Source: Antedon mediterranea
Lineage: Eukaryota; Echinodermata; Crinoidea; Comatulida; Antedonidae
Assembly (NCBI RefSeq): GCF_964355755.1
Contig: NC_092680.1
Span: 11,015,001 to 11,079,000 of the forward strand
DNA: 64,000 nt
Direction of reading: 5' to 3'
In this document: positions 1 through 13,750 of the stretch, in pieces
Position numbering within the stretch: the first letter of the stretch is position 1
Layout of the letters: each line of letters starts with the position of its first letter
Made by a program: the position numbers and the translations under genes
Notes under the pieces: model-generated
Seen by the model: the letters and a program-made list of their open reading frames with translations, nothing else
The model's database searches: none
What the model was told of the DNA's origin: nothing

Positions 1-3000
1 TAAATACGATATTAAGCTATTTTGTGCACTTTGATGTTTTATGTGAAAAGTTTTATCGAAATGCTCAAAATGGTCTAAAACGGTTTCTATTGTGATTTTA
101 AGCACTTTGATGATTTTGTGTAACCAAGTTTCATCGAAAATCACAAAATGGTCTAAAACGTCTCCAAATGCGATTTGAAGCTTTTCTAAGCACTTTGGTG
201 TTTTTATGTTAACAAGTTTTTTCGAAAATCACAAAATGGTCTAAAACGTCTCCAAATGCGATTTGAGGATATTCTTAGCACTTTGGTGTTTTTATGTTAA
301 AAAGTTTTTTCGAAAATCACAAAATGGTCTAAAACGTCTCCAAATGCGATTTGAAGCTATTCTGTACACTTTGATGTTTTGTGTGAAAAAGTTTTGTCGA
401 AATGCTCAAAATGGTCTAAAACGTTTTTAAAACGATATTAAGCTATTTTGTGCTCTTTTATGTTTTTGTGTAACCAAGTTTCATCGAAATCAACAAAATG
501 GTCTAATACGTCTCCAAATGCGATTTGAAGTTTTTCCAAGCACTTTGCTGTTTTTATGTTAACAAGTTTTTTCGAAAATCACAAAATGGTCTAAAACGTC
601 TTCAAATGCGATTTGAAGCTATTCTGTACACTTTGATGTTTTGTGTGAAAAAGTTTTGTCGAAATGCTCTAAATGGTCTAAAACGTTTTTAAATACGATA
701 TTAAGCTATTTTGTGATCTTTGATGTTTTTGGGTGAAAAGTTTTATCGAAATGCTCAAAATGGTCTAAAACGGTTTCTATTGTGATTTTAAGCACTTTGA
801 TGATTTTGTGTAACCAAGTTTCATCGAAATGTACAAAATGGTCTAAAACGTCTCCAAATGCGATTTGAAGCTATTCTAAGTACTTTTGTGTTTTTATGTT
901 AACAAGTTTTTTCGAAAATCACAAAATGGTCTAAAACGTCTTCAAATGCGATTTGAAGCTATTCTGTACACTTTGATGTTTTGTGTGAAAAAGTTTTGTC
1001 GAAATGCTCAAAATGGTCTAAAACGTTTTTAAATACGATATTAAGCTATTTTGTGATCTTTGATGTTTTTGTGTGAAAAGTTTTATCGAAATCCTCAAAA
1101 TGGTCTGAAACGGTTTCTAATGCGATTTGAAGCTATTCTGTACACTTTGAAGTTTTTTGTGAAAAAGTTTTCTCGAAATGCTCAAAATGGTCTAAAACGT
1201 TTTTATATACCATATTAAGCTATTTTGTGCACTTTGATGTTTTTTGTGAAAAATTTTATCGAAATGCTCAAAATGGTCTAAAACGGTTTCTATTGTGATT
1301 TTAAGCACTTTGATGATTTTGTGTAACCAAGTTTCATCGAAATGTACAAAATGGTCTAAAACGTCTCCAAATGCGATTTGAAGCTATTCTAAGTACTTTT
1401 GTGTTTTTATGTTAACAAGTTTTTTCGAAAATCACAAAATGGTCTAAAACGTCTTCAAATGCGATTTGAAGCTATTCTGTACACTTTGATGTTTTGTGTG
1501 AAAAAGTTTTGTCGAAATGCTCAAAATGGTCTAAAACGTTTTTAAATACGATATTAAGCTATTTTGTGATCTTTGATGTTTTTGTGTGAAAAGTTTTATC
1601 GAAATGCTCAAAATGGTCTAAAATGGTTTCTATTGTGATTTTAAGCACTTTGATGATTTTGTGTAACCAAGTTTCATCGAAATGTACAAAATGGTCTAAA
1701 ACGTCTCCAAATGCGATTTGAAGCTATTCTAAGTACTTTTGTGTTTTTATGATAACAAGTTTTTTCGAAAATCACAAAATGGTCTAAAACGTTTTCAAAT
1801 GCGATTTGAAGCTATTCTGTACACTTTGGTGTTTTTATGTTAAAAAGTTTTTTCGAAAATCACAAAATGGTCTAAAACGTCTCAAAATGCAATTTGAAGC
1901 TATTCTGTACACTTTGATGTTTTGTGTGAAAAAGTTTTGTCGAAATGCTCAAAATGGTCTAAAACGTTTTTAAAACGATATTAAGCTATTTTGTGCTCTT
2001 TGATGTTTTTGTTTAACCAAGTTTCATCGAAAATCACAAAATGGTCTAAAACGTCTCCAAATGCGATTTGAAGCTTTTCTAAGCACTTTGGTGTTTTGTG
2101 TGAAAAAGTTTTGTCGAAATTCTCAAAATGGTCTAAAACGTTTTTAAATACGATATTAAGCTGTTTTGTGCACTTTGATGATTTGTGTGAAAAGTTTTAA
2201 CGAAATGCTCAAAATGGTCAAAAACGGTTTCTAATGTGTTTTTAAGCACTTTGATGTTTTTGTGTAACCAAGTTTTTTCGAAAATCACAAAATGGTCTAA
2301 AACGTCTCCAAAAGCGATTTGAAGCTTTTCTAAGCACTTTGGTGTTTTTATGTTAACAAATTTTTTTGAAAATCACAAAATGGTCTAAAACGTCTCCAAA
2401 TGCGATTTGAAGATATTCTGAGCACTTTGGTGTTTTTATGTTAAAAAGTTTTTTCGAAAATCACAAAATAGTCTAAAACGTCTCCAAATGCGATTTGAAG
2501 CTATTCTGTACACTTTGATGTTTTGTGTGAAAAAGTTTTGTCGAAATACTCAAAATGGTCTAAAACGTTTTTAAAACGATATTAAGCTATTTTGTGCTCT
2601 TTGATGTTTTTGTGTAACCAAGTTTCATCGAAAATCACAAAATGGTCTAAAACGTCTCCAAATGCGATTTGAAGCTTTTCTAAGCACTTTGGTGTTTTTA
2701 TGTTAACAAGTTTTTTCGAAAATCACGAAATGGTCTAAAATGTCTCCAAATGCGATTTGAAGATATTCTGAGCACTTTGGTGTTTTTATGTTAAAAAGTT
2801 TTTTCGAAAATCACAAAATGGTCTAAAACGTCTCCAAATGCGATTTGAAGCTCTTCTGTACACTTTGATGTTTTGTGTGAAAAAGTTTTGTCGAAATGCT
2901 CAAAATGGTCTAAAACGTTTTTAAATACGATATTAAGCTGTTTTGTGCACTTTAATGATTTGTGTGAAAAGTTTTAACGAAATGCTCAAAATGGTCTAAA

Positions 3001-3234
3001 ACGGTTTCTAATGTGATTTTAAGCACTTTGATGTTTTTGTGTAACCAAGTTTTTTCGAAAATCACAAAATGGTCTAAAACGTCTCCAAATGCGATTTGAA
3101 GCTTTTCTAAGCACTTTGGTGTTTTTATGTTAACAAGTTTTTTCGAAAATCACAAAATGGTCTAAAACGTCTCCAAATGCGATTTGAGGATATTCTGAGC
3201 ACTTTGGTGTTTTTATGTTAAAAAGTTTTTTCGA
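1..3234 (+). repeat. Satellite, left segment, mixed monomer subtypes
   Basis: This is ordinary satellite with interspersed 78-bp and 87-88-bp subtypes. Blocks with the variant GAAATGTACAAAATGG recur near 820, 1,340 and 1,680, and a CTGTTTTTATG variant appears near 550. Nothing other than satellite is visible here. Confidence 0.9.
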
Positions 3235-4820
3235 AAATCACAAAATGGTCTAAAACGTCTCAAAATGCGATTTGAAGCTATTCTGTACACTTTGATGTTT
3301 TGTGTGAAAAAGTTTTGTCGAAATGCTCAAAATGGTCTAAAACGTTTTTAAAACGATATTAAGCTATTTTGTGCTCTTTGATGTTTTTGTGTAACCAAGT
3401 TTCATCGAAATCAACAAAATGGTCTAATACGTCTCCAAATGCGATTTGAAGCTTTTCCAAGCACTTTGCTGTTTTTATGTTAACAAGTTTTTTCGAAAAT
3501 CAAAAAATGGTCTAAAACGTCTTCAAATGCGATTTGAAGCTATTCTGTACACTTTGATGTTTTGTGTGAAAAAGTTTTGTCGAAATGCTCAAAATGGTCT
3601 AAAACGTTTTTAAATACGATATTAAGCTATTTTGTGATCTTTGATGTTTTTGTGTGAAAAGTTTTATCGAAATGCTCAAAATGGTCTAAAACGGTTTCTA
3701 ATGCGATTTGAAGCTATTCTGTACACTTTGAAGTTTTTTGTGAAAAAGTTTTCTCGAAATGCTCAAAATGGTCTAAAAAGTTTTTATATACCATATTAAG
3801 CTATTTTGTGCACTTTGATGTTTTTTGTGAAAAGTTTTATCGAAATGCTCAAAATGGTCTAAAACGGTTTCTATTGTGATTTTAAGCACTTTGATGATTT
3901 TGTATAACCAAGTTTCATCGAAATGTACAAAATGGTCTAAAACGTCTCCAAATGCGATTTGAAGCTATTCTAAGTACTTTTGTGTTTTTATGTTAACAAG
4001 TTTTTTCGAAAATCACAAAATGGTCTAAAACGTCTTCAAATGCGATTTGAAGCTATTCTGTACACTTTGATGTTTTGTGTGAAAAAGTTTTGTCGAGATG
4101 CTCAAAATGGTCTAAAACGTTTTTAAATACGATATTAAGCTATTTTGTGATCTTTGATGTTTTTGTGTGAAAAGTTTTATCGAAATGCTCAAAATGGTCT
4201 AAAACGGTTTCTAATGCGATTTGAAGCTATTCTGTACACTTTGAAGTTTTTTGTGAAAAAGTTTTCTCGAAATGCTCAAAATGGTCTAAAACGTTTTTAT
4301 ATACCATATTAAGCTATTTTGTGCACTTTGATGTTTTTTGTGAAAAGTTTTATCGAAATTCTCAAAATGGTCTAAAACGGTTTCTATTGTGACTTTAAGC
4401 ACTTTGATGATTTTGTGTAACCAAGTTTCATCGAAATGTACAAAATGGTCTAAAACGTCTCCAAATGCGATTTGAAGCTCTTCTGTACACTTTGATGTTT
4501 TGTGTGAAAAAGTTTTGTCGAAATTCTCAAAATGGTCTAAAACGTTTTTAAATACGATATTAAGCTGTTTTGTGCACTTTGATGATTTGTGTGAAAAGTT
4601 TTAACGAAATGCTCAAAATGGTCAAAAACGGTTTCTAATGTGATTTTAAACACTTTGATGTTTTTTTGTAACCAAGTTTTTTCAAAAATCACAAAATGGT
4701 CTAAAACGTCTCCAAATGCGATTTGAAGCTTTTCTAAGCACTTTGGTGTTTTTATGTTAACAAGTTTTTTCGAAAATCACAAAATTGTCTAAAACGTCTC
4801 CAAATGCGATTTGAAGATAT
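3235..4820 (+). repeat. About 1.6-kb higher-order block, copy 1 (2.3-kb offset)
   Basis: This segment recurs at about 5,550-7,130 with an offset of 2,316-2,317 bp, and again near 12,150-13,750. Shared rare variants tie the copies together: CAAAAAATGG at 3,501, 5,817 and about 12,411; and TGTATAACCA at 3,901, 6,218 and 12,812. The first two copies differ by small indels, which explains the 1-bp change in offset. Flanking monomers differ on both sides, so the edges are approximate. Confidence 0.8.
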
Positions 4821-5549
4821 TCTGAGCACTTTGGTGTTTTTATGTTAAAAAGTTTTTTCGAAAATCACAAAATAGTCTAAACCGTCTCAAAATGCGATTT
4901 GAAGCTATTCTGTACACTTTGATGTTTTGTGTGAAAAAGTTTTGTCGAAATGCTCAAAATGGTCTAAAACGTTTTTAAAACGATATTAAGCTATTTTGTG
5001 CTCTTTTATGTTTTTGTGTAACCAAGTTTCATCGAAATCAACAAAATGGTCTAATACGTCTCCAAATGCGATTTGAAGCTTTTCTAAGCACTTTGGTGTT
5101 TTTATGTTAACAAGTTTTTTCGAAAATCTCAAAATGGTCTAAAACGTCTCCAAATGCGATTTGAAGATATTCTGAGCACTTTGGTGTTTTTATGTTAAAA
5201 AGTTTTTTCGAAAATCACAAAATGGTCTAAAACGTCTCCAAATGCGATTTGAAGCTCTTCTGTACACTTTGATGTTTTGTGTGAAAAAGATTTGTCGATA
5301 TGCTCAAAATGGTCTAAAACGTTTTTAAATACGATATTAAGCTATTTTGTGCACTTTGATGTTTTATGTGAAAAATTTTATCGAAATGCTCAAAATGGTC
5401 TAAAACGGTTTCTATTGTGATTTTAAGCACTTTGATGATTTTGTGTAACCAAGTTTCATCGAAAATCACAAAATGGTCTAAAACGTCTCCAAATGCGATT
5501 TGAAGCTTTTCTAAGCACTTTGGTGTTTTTATGTTAACAAGTTTTTTCG

Positions 5550-7130
5550 AAAATCACAAAATGGTCTAAAACGTCTCAAAATGCGATTTGAAGCTATTCT
5601 GTACACTTTGATGTTTTGTGTGAAAAAGTTTTGTCGAAATGCTCAAAATGGTCTAAAACGTTTTTAAAACGATATTAAGCTATTTTGTGCTCTTTGATGT
5701 TTTTGTGTAACCAAGTTTCATCGAAATCAACAAAATGGTCTAATACGTCTCCAAATGCGATTTGAAGCTTTTCCAAGCACTTTGCTGTTTTTATGTTAAC
5801 AAGTTTTTTCGAAAATCAAAAAATGGTCTAAAACGTCTTCAAATGCGATTTGAAGCTATTCTGTACACTTTGATGTTTTGTGTGAAAAAGTTTTGTCGAA
5901 ATGCTCAAAATGGTCTAAAACGTTTTTAAATACGATATTAAGCTATTTTGTGATCTTTGATGTTTTTGTGTGAAAAGTTTTATCGAAATGCTCAAAATGG
6001 TCTAAAACGGTTTCAAATGCGATTTGAAGCTATTCTGTACACTTTGAAGTTTTTTGTGAAAAAGTTTTCTCGAAATGCTCAAAATGGTCTAAAAAGTTTT
6101 TATATACCATATTAAGCTATTTTGTGCACTTTGATGTTTTTTGTGAAAAGTTTTATCGAAATGCTCAAAATGGTCTAAAACGGTTTCTATTGTGATTTTA
6201 AGCACTTTGATGATTTTGTATAACCAAGTTTCATCGAAATGTACAAAATGGTCTAAAACGTCTCCAAATGCGATTTGAAGCTATTCTAAGTACTTTTGTG
6301 TTTTTATGTTAACAAGTTTTTTCGAAAATCACAAAATGGTCTAAAACGTCTTCAAATGCGATTTGAAGCTATTCTGTACACTTTGATGTTTTGTGTGAAA
6401 AAGTTTTGTCGAGATGCTCAAAATGGTCTAAAACGTTTTTAAATACGATATTAAGCTATTTTGTGATCTTTGATGTTTTTGTGTGAAAAGTTTTATCGAA
6501 ATGCTCAAAATGGTCTAAAACGGTTTCTAATGCGATTTGAAGCTATTCTGTACACTTTGAAGTTTTTTGTGAAAAAGTTTTCTCGAAATGCTCAAAATGG
6601 TCTAAAACGTTTTTATATACCATATTAAGCTATTTTGTGCACTTTGATGTTTTTTGTGAAAAGTTTTATCGAAATTCTCAAAATGGTCTAAAACGGTTTC
6701 TATTGTGACTTTAAGCACTTTGATGATTTTGTGTAACCAAGTTTCATCGAAATGTACAAAATGGTCTAAAACGTCTCCAAATGCGATTTGAAGCTCTTCT
6801 GTACACTTTGATGTTTTGTGTGAAAAAGTTTTGTCGAAATTCTCAAAATGGTCTAAAACGTTTTAAAATACGATATTAAGCTGTTTTGTGCACTTTGATG
6901 ATTTGTGTGAAAAGTTTTAACGAAATGCTCAAAATGGTCAAAAACGGTTTCTAATGTGATTTTAAACACTTTGATGTTTTTGTGTAACCAAGTTTTTTCA
7001 AAAATCACAAAATGGTCTAAAACGTCTCCAAATGCGATTTGAAGCTTTTCTAAGCACTTTGGTGTTTTTATGTTAACAAGTTTTTTCGAAAATCACAAAA
7101 TGGTCTAAAACGTCTCCAAATGCGATTTGA
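5550..7130 (+). repeat. About 1.6-kb higher-order block, copy 2
   Basis: This is the second copy of the block at about 3,235-4,820, recognised by CAAAAAATGG at 5,817 and TGTATAACCA at 6,218. It diverges at its right end, where GATTTGAGGATATTCTGAG replaces the GATTTGAAGATATT form found in copy 1. Confidence 0.8.
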
Positions 7131-10100
7131 GGATATTCTGAGCACTTTGGTGTTTTTTTGTTAAAAAGTTTTTTCGAAAATCACAAAATGGTCTAAAACG
7201 TCTCCAAATGCGATTTGAAGCTATTCTGTACACTTTGATGTTTTGTGTGAAAAAGTTTTGTCGAAATGCTCAAAATGGTCTAAAACGTTTTTAAATACGA
7301 TATTAAGCTATTTTGTGATCTTTGATGTTTTTGTGTGAAAAGTTTTATCGAAATGCTCAAAATGGTCTAAAACGGTTTCTATTGTGATTTTAAGCACTTT
7401 GATGATTTTGTGTAACCAAGTTTCATCGAAATGTACAAAATGGTCTAAAACGTCTCCAAATGCGATTTGAAGCTATTCTAAGTACTTTTGTGTTTTTATG
7501 TTAACAAGTTTTTTCGAAAATCACAAAATGGTCTAAAACGTCTTCAAATGCGATTTGAAGCTATTCTGTACACTTTGATGTTTTGTGTGAAAAAGTTTTG
7601 TCAAAATGCTCAAAATGGTCTAAAACGTTTTTAAAACGATATTAAGCTATTTTGTGCTCTTTGATGTTTTTGTGTAACCAAGTTTCATCGAAAATCACAA
7701 AATGGTCTAAAACGTCTCCAAATGCGATTTGAAGCTTTTCTAAGCACTTTGGTGTTTTTATGTTAACAAGTTTTTTCGAAAATCACAAAATGGTCTAAAA
7801 CGTCTCCAAATGCGATTTGAAGCTCTTCTGTACACTTTGATGTTTTGTTTGAAAAAGTTTTGTCGAAATTCTCAAAATGGTCTAAAACGTTTTTAAATAC
7901 GATATTAAGCTGTTTTGTGCACTTTGACGATTTGTGTGAAAAGTTTTAACGAAATGCTCAAAATGGTCTAAAACGGTTTCTAATGTGATTTTAAGCACTT
8001 TGATGTTTTTGTGTAACCAAGTTTTTTCGAAAATCACAAAATAGTCTAAAACGTCTCCAAATGCGATTTGAAGCTTTTCTAAGCACTTTGGTGTTTTTAT
8101 GTTAACAAGTTTTTTCGAAAATCACAAAATGGTCTAAAACGTCTCCAAATGCGATTTGAGGATATTCTGAGCACTTTGGTGTTTTTTTGTTAAAAAGTTT
8201 TTTCGAAAATCACAAAATGGTCTAAAACGTCTCCAAATGCGATTTGAAGCTATTCTGTACACTTTGATGTTTTGTGTGAAAAAGTTTTGTCGAAATGCTC
8301 AAAATGGTCTAAAACGTTTTTAAATACGATATTAAGCTATTTTGTGATCTTTGATGTTTTTGTGTGAAAAGTTTTATCGAAATGCTCAAAATGGTCTAAA
8401 ACGGTTTCTATTGTGATTTTAAGCACTTTGATGATTTTGTGTAACCAAGTTTCATCGAAATGTACAAAATGGTCTAAAACGTCTCCAAATGCGATTTGAA
8501 GCTATTCTAAGTACTTTTGTGTTTTTATGTTAACAAGTTTTTTCGAAAATCACAAAATGGTCTAAAACGTCTTCAAATGCGATTTGAAGCTATTCTGTAC
8601 ACTTTGATGTTTTGTGTGAAAAAGTTTTGTCAAAATGCTCAAAATGGTCTAAAACGTTTTTAAAACGATATTAAGCTATTTTGTGCTCTTTGATGTTTTT
8701 GTGTAACCAAGTTTCATCGAAAATCACAAAATGGTCTAAAACGTCTCCAAATGCGATTTGAAGCTTTTCTAAGCACTTTGGTGTTTTTATGTTAACAAGT
8801 TTTTTCGAAAATCACAAAATGGTCTAAAACGTCTCCAAATGCGATTTGAAGCTCTTCTGTACACTTTGATGTTTTGTTTGAAAAAGTTTTGTCGAAATTC
8901 TCAAAATGGTCTAAAACGTTTTTAAATACGATATTAAGCTGTTTTGTGCACTTTGACGATTTGTGTGAAAAGTTTTAACGAAATGCTCAAAATGGTCTAA
9001 AACGGTTTCTAATGTGATTTTAAGCACTTTGATGTTTTTGTGTAACCAAGTTTTTTCGAAAATCACAAAATAGTCTAAAACGTCTCCAAATGCGATTTGA
9101 AGCTTTTCTAAGCACTTTGGTGTTTTTATGTTAACAAGTTTTTTCGAAAATCACAAAATGGTCTAAAACGTCTCCAAATGCGATTTGAAGCTCTTCTGTA
9201 CACTTTGATGTTTTGTTTGAAAAAGTTTTGTCGAAATTCTCAAAATGGTCTAAAACGTTTTTAAATACGATATTAAGCTGTTTTGTGCACTTTGACGATT
9301 TGTGTGAAAAGTTTTAACGAAATGCTCAAAATGGTCTAAAACGGTTTCTAATGTGATTTTAAGCACTTTGATGTTTTTGTGTAACCAAGTTTTTTCGAAA
9401 ATCACAAAATAGTCTAAAACGTCTTCAAATGCGATTTGAAGCTATTCTGTACACTTTGATGTTTTGTGTGAAAAAGTTTTGTCAAAATGCTCAAAATGGT
9501 CTAAAACGTTTTTAAAACGATATTAAGCTATTTTGTGCTCTTTGATGTTTTTGTGTAACCAAGTTTCATCGAAAATCACAAAATGGTCTAAAACGTCTCC
9601 AAATGCGATTTGAAGCTTTTCTAAGCACTTTGGTGTTTTTATGTTAACAAGTTTTTTCGAAAATCACAAAATGGTCTAAAACGTCTCCAAATGCGATTTG
9701 AAGCTCTTCTGTACACTTTGATGTTTTGTTTGAAAAAGTTTTGTCGAAATTCTCAAAATGGTCTAAAACGTTTTTAAATACGATATTAAGCTGTTTTGTG
9801 CACTTTGACGATTTGTGTGAAAAGTTTTAACGAAATGCTCAAAATGGTCTAAAACGGTTTCTAATGTGATTTTAAGCACTTTGATGTTTTTGTGTAACCA
9901 AGTTTTTTCGAAAATCACAAAATAGTCTAAAACGTCTCCAAATGCGATTTGAAGCTTTTCTAAGCACTTTGGTGTTTTTATGTTAACAAGTTTTTTCGAA
10001 AATCACAAAATGGTCTAAAACGTCTCCAAATGCGATTTGAGGATATTCTGAGCACTTTGGTGTTTTTTTGTTAAAAAGTTTTTTCGAAAATCACAAAATG

Positions 10101-12100
10101 GTCTAAAACGTCTCCAAATGCGATTTGAAGCTATTCTGTACACTTTGATGTTTTGTGTGAAAAAGTTTTGTCGAAATGCTCAAAATGGTCTAAAACGTTT
10201 TTAAATACGATATTAAGCTATTTTGTGATCTTTGATGTTTTTGTGTGAAAAGTTTTATCGAAATGCTCAAAATGGTCTAAAACGGTTTCTATTGTGATTT
10301 TAAGCACTTTGATGATTTTGTGTAACCAAGTTTCATCGAAATGTACAAAATGGTCTAAAACGTCTCCAAATGCGATTTGAAGCTATTCTAAGTACTTTTG
10401 TGTTTTTATGTTAACAAGTTTTTTCGAAAATCACAAAATGGTCTAAAACGTCTTCAAATGCGATTTGAAGCTATTCTGTACACTTTGATGTTTTGTGTGA
10501 AAAAGTTTTGTCAAAATGCTCAAAATGGTCTAAAACGTTTTTAAAACGATATTAAGCTATTTTGTGCTCTTTGATGTTTTTGTGTAACCAAGTTTCATCG
10601 AAAATCACAAAATGGTCTAAAACGTCTCCAAATGCGATTTGAAGCTTTTCTAAGCACTTTGGTGTTTTTATGTTAACAAGTTTTTTCGAAAATCACAAAA
10701 TGGTCTAAAACGTCTCCAAATGCGATTTGAAGCTCTTCTGTACACTTTGATGTTTTGTTTGAAAAAGTTTTGTCGAAATTCTCAAAATGGTCTAAAACGT
10801 TTTTAAATACGATATTAAGCTGTTTTGTGCACTTTGACGATTTGTGTGAAAAGTTTTAACGAAATGCTCAAAATGGTCTAAAACGGTTTCTAATGTGATT
10901 TTAAGCACTTTGATGTTTTTGTGTAACCAAGTTTTTTCGAAAATCACAAAATAGTCTAAAACGTCTCCAAATGCGATTTGAAGCTTTTCTAAGCACTTTG
11001 GTGTTTTTATGTTAACAAGTTTTTTCGAAAATCACAAAATGGTCTAAAACGTCTCCAAATGCGATTTGAAGCTCTTCTGTACACTTTGATGTTTTGTTTG
11101 AAAAAGTTTTGTCGAAATTCTCAAAATGGTCTAAAACGTTTTTAAATACGATATTAAGCTGTTTTGTGCACTTTGACGATTTGTGTGAAAAGTTTTAACG
11201 AAATGCTCAAAATGGTCTAAAACGGTTTCTAATGTGATTTTAAGCACTTTGATGTTTTTGTGTAACCAAGTTTTTTCGAAAATCACAAAATAGTCTAAAA
11301 CGTCTCCAAATGCGATTTGAAGCTTTTCTAAGCACTTTGGTGTTTTTATGTTAACAAGTTTTTTCGAAAATCACAAAATGGTCTAAAACGTCTCCAAATG
11401 CGATTTGAGGATATTCTGAGCACTTAGGTGTTTTTTTGTTAAAAAGTTTTTTCGAAAATCACAAAATGGTCTAAAACGTCTCCAAATGCGATTTGAAGCT
11501 ATTCTGTACACTTTGATGTTTTGTGTGAAAAAGTTTTGTCGAAATGCTCAAAATGGTCTAAAACGTTTTTAAATACGATATTAAGCTATTTTGTGATCTT
11601 TGATGTTTTTGTGTGAAAAGTTTTATCGAAATGCTCAAAATGGTCTAAAACGGTTTCTATTGTGATTTTAAGCACTTTGATGATTTTGTGTAACCAAGTT
11701 TCATCGAAATGTACAAAATGGTCTAAAACGTCTCCAAATGCGATTTGAAGCTATTCTAAGTACTTTTGTGTTTTTATGTTAACAAGTTTTTTCGAAAATC
11801 ACAAAATGGTCTAAAACGTCTTCAAATGCGATTTGAAGCTATTCTGTACACTTTGATGTTTTGTGTGAAAAAGTTTTGTCAAAATGCTCAAAATGGTCTA
11901 AAACGTTTTTAAAACGATATTAAGCTATTTTGTGCTCTTTGATGTTTTTGTGTAACCAAGTTTCATCGAAAATCACAAAATGGTCTAAAACGTCTCCAAA
12001 TGCGATTTGAAGCTTTTCTAAGCACTTTGGTGTTTTTATGTTAACAAGTTTTTTCGAAAATCACAAAATGGTCTAAAACGTCTCCAAATGCGAATTGAGG
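7131..12100 (+). repeat. 1,029-bp higher-order repeat domain
   Basis: A 1,029-bp unit of about twelve monomers is iterated here. The marker GTTTTGTCAAAATGCTC (TCAAAATGCT instead of TCGAAATGCT) occurs at 7,601, 8,630, 9,482, 10,511 and 11,879, giving spacings of 1,029, 852, 1,029 and 1,368 bp. The odd spacings equal the unit minus 177 bp or plus 339 bp, which are about two and four monomers. A second marker, GTGTTTTTTTGTTAAAAAG, follows GGATATTCTG at 7,131 and 8,160, again 1,029 bp apart. Gain or loss of whole monomers by unequal exchange is the simplest reading. Confidence 0.85.
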
Positions 12101-12149
12101 ATATTCTGAGCACTTTGGTGTTTTTATGTTAAAAAGTTTTTTCGAAAAT

Positions 12150-13750
12150 CACAAAATGGTCTAAAACGTCTCAAAATGCGATTTGAAGCTATTCTGTACA
12201 CTTTGATGTTTTGTGTGAAAAAGTTTTGTCGAAATGCTCAAAATGGTCTAAAACGTTTTTAAAACGATATTAAGCTATTTTGTGCTCTTTGATGTTTTTG
12301 TGTAACCAAGTTTCATCGAAATCAACAAAATGGTCTAATACGTCTCCAAATGCGATTTGAAGCTTTTCCAAGCACTTTGCTGTTTTTATGTTAACAAGTT
12401 TTTTCGAAAATCAAAAAATGGTCTAAAACGTCTTCAAATGCGATTTGAAGCTATTCTGTACACTTTGATGTTTTGTGTGAAAAAGTTTTGTCGAAATGCT
12501 CAAAATGGTCTAAAACGTTTTTAAATACGATATTAAGCTATTTTGTGATCTTTGATGTTTTTGTGTGAAAAGTTTTATCGAAATGCTCAAAATGGTCTAA
12601 AACGGTTTCTAATGCGATTTGAAGCTATTCTGTACACTTTGAAGTTTTTTGTGAAAAAGTTTTCTCGAAATGCTCAAAATGGTCTAAAAAGTTTTTATAT
12701 ACCATATTAAGCTATTTTGTGCACTTTGATGTTTTTTGTGAAAAGTTTTATCGAAATGCTCAAAATGGTCTAAAACGGTTTCTATTGTGATTTTAAGCAC
12801 TTTGATGATTTTGTATAACCAAGTTTCATCGAAATGTACAAAATGGTCTAAAACGTCTCCAAATGCGATTTGAAGCTATTCTAAGTACTTTTGTGTTTTT
12901 ATGTTAACAAGTTTTTTCGAAAATCACAAAATGGTCTAAAACGTCTTCAAATGCGATTTGAAGCTATTCTGTACACTTTGATGTTTTGTGTGAAAAAGTT
13001 TTGTCGAGATGCTCAAAATGGTCTAAAATGTTTTTAAATACGATATTAAGCTATTTTGTGATCTTTGATGTTTTTGTGTGAAAAGTTTTATCGAAATGCT
13101 CAAAATGGTCTAAAACGGTTTCTAATGCGATTTGAAGCTATTCTGTACACTTTGAAGTTTTTTGTGAAAAAGTTTTCTCGAAATGCTCAAAATGGTCTAA
13201 AACGTTTTTATATATCATATTAAGCTATTTTGTGCACTTTGATGTTTTTTGTGAAAAGTTTTATCGAAATTCTCAAAATGGTCTAAAACGTTTTCTATTG
13301 TGACTTTAAGCACTTTGATGATTTTGTGTAACCAAGTTTCATCGAAATGTACAAAATGGTCTAAAACGTCTCCAAATGCGATTTGAAGCTCTTCTGTACA
13401 CTTTGATGTTTTGTGTGAAAAAGTTTTGTCGAAATGCTCAAAATGGTCTAAAACGTTTTTAAATACGATATTAAGCTGTTTTGTGCACTTTGATGATTTG
13501 TGTGAAAAGTTTTAACGAAATGCTCAAAATGGTCTAAAACGGTTTCTAATGTGATTTTAAGCACTTTGATGTTTTTGTGTAACCAAGTTTTATCGAAAAT
13601 CACAAAATAGTCTAAAACGTCTCCAAATGCGATTTGAAGCTTTTCTAAGCACTTTGGTGTTTTTATGTTAACAAGTTTTTTCGAAAATCACAAAATGGTC
13701 TAAAACGTCTCCAAATGCGATTTGAGGATATTCTGAGCACTTTGGTGTTT
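12150..13750 (+). repeat. About 1.6-kb higher-order block, copy 3
   Basis: This is the third copy of the block seen at about 3,235 and 5,550. It carries the same CAAAAAATGG and TGTATAACCA (12,812) variants, about 6.6 kb from copy 2. The upstream flank matches copy 1 (GGATATTCTGAG), not copy 2. Confidence 0.75.
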
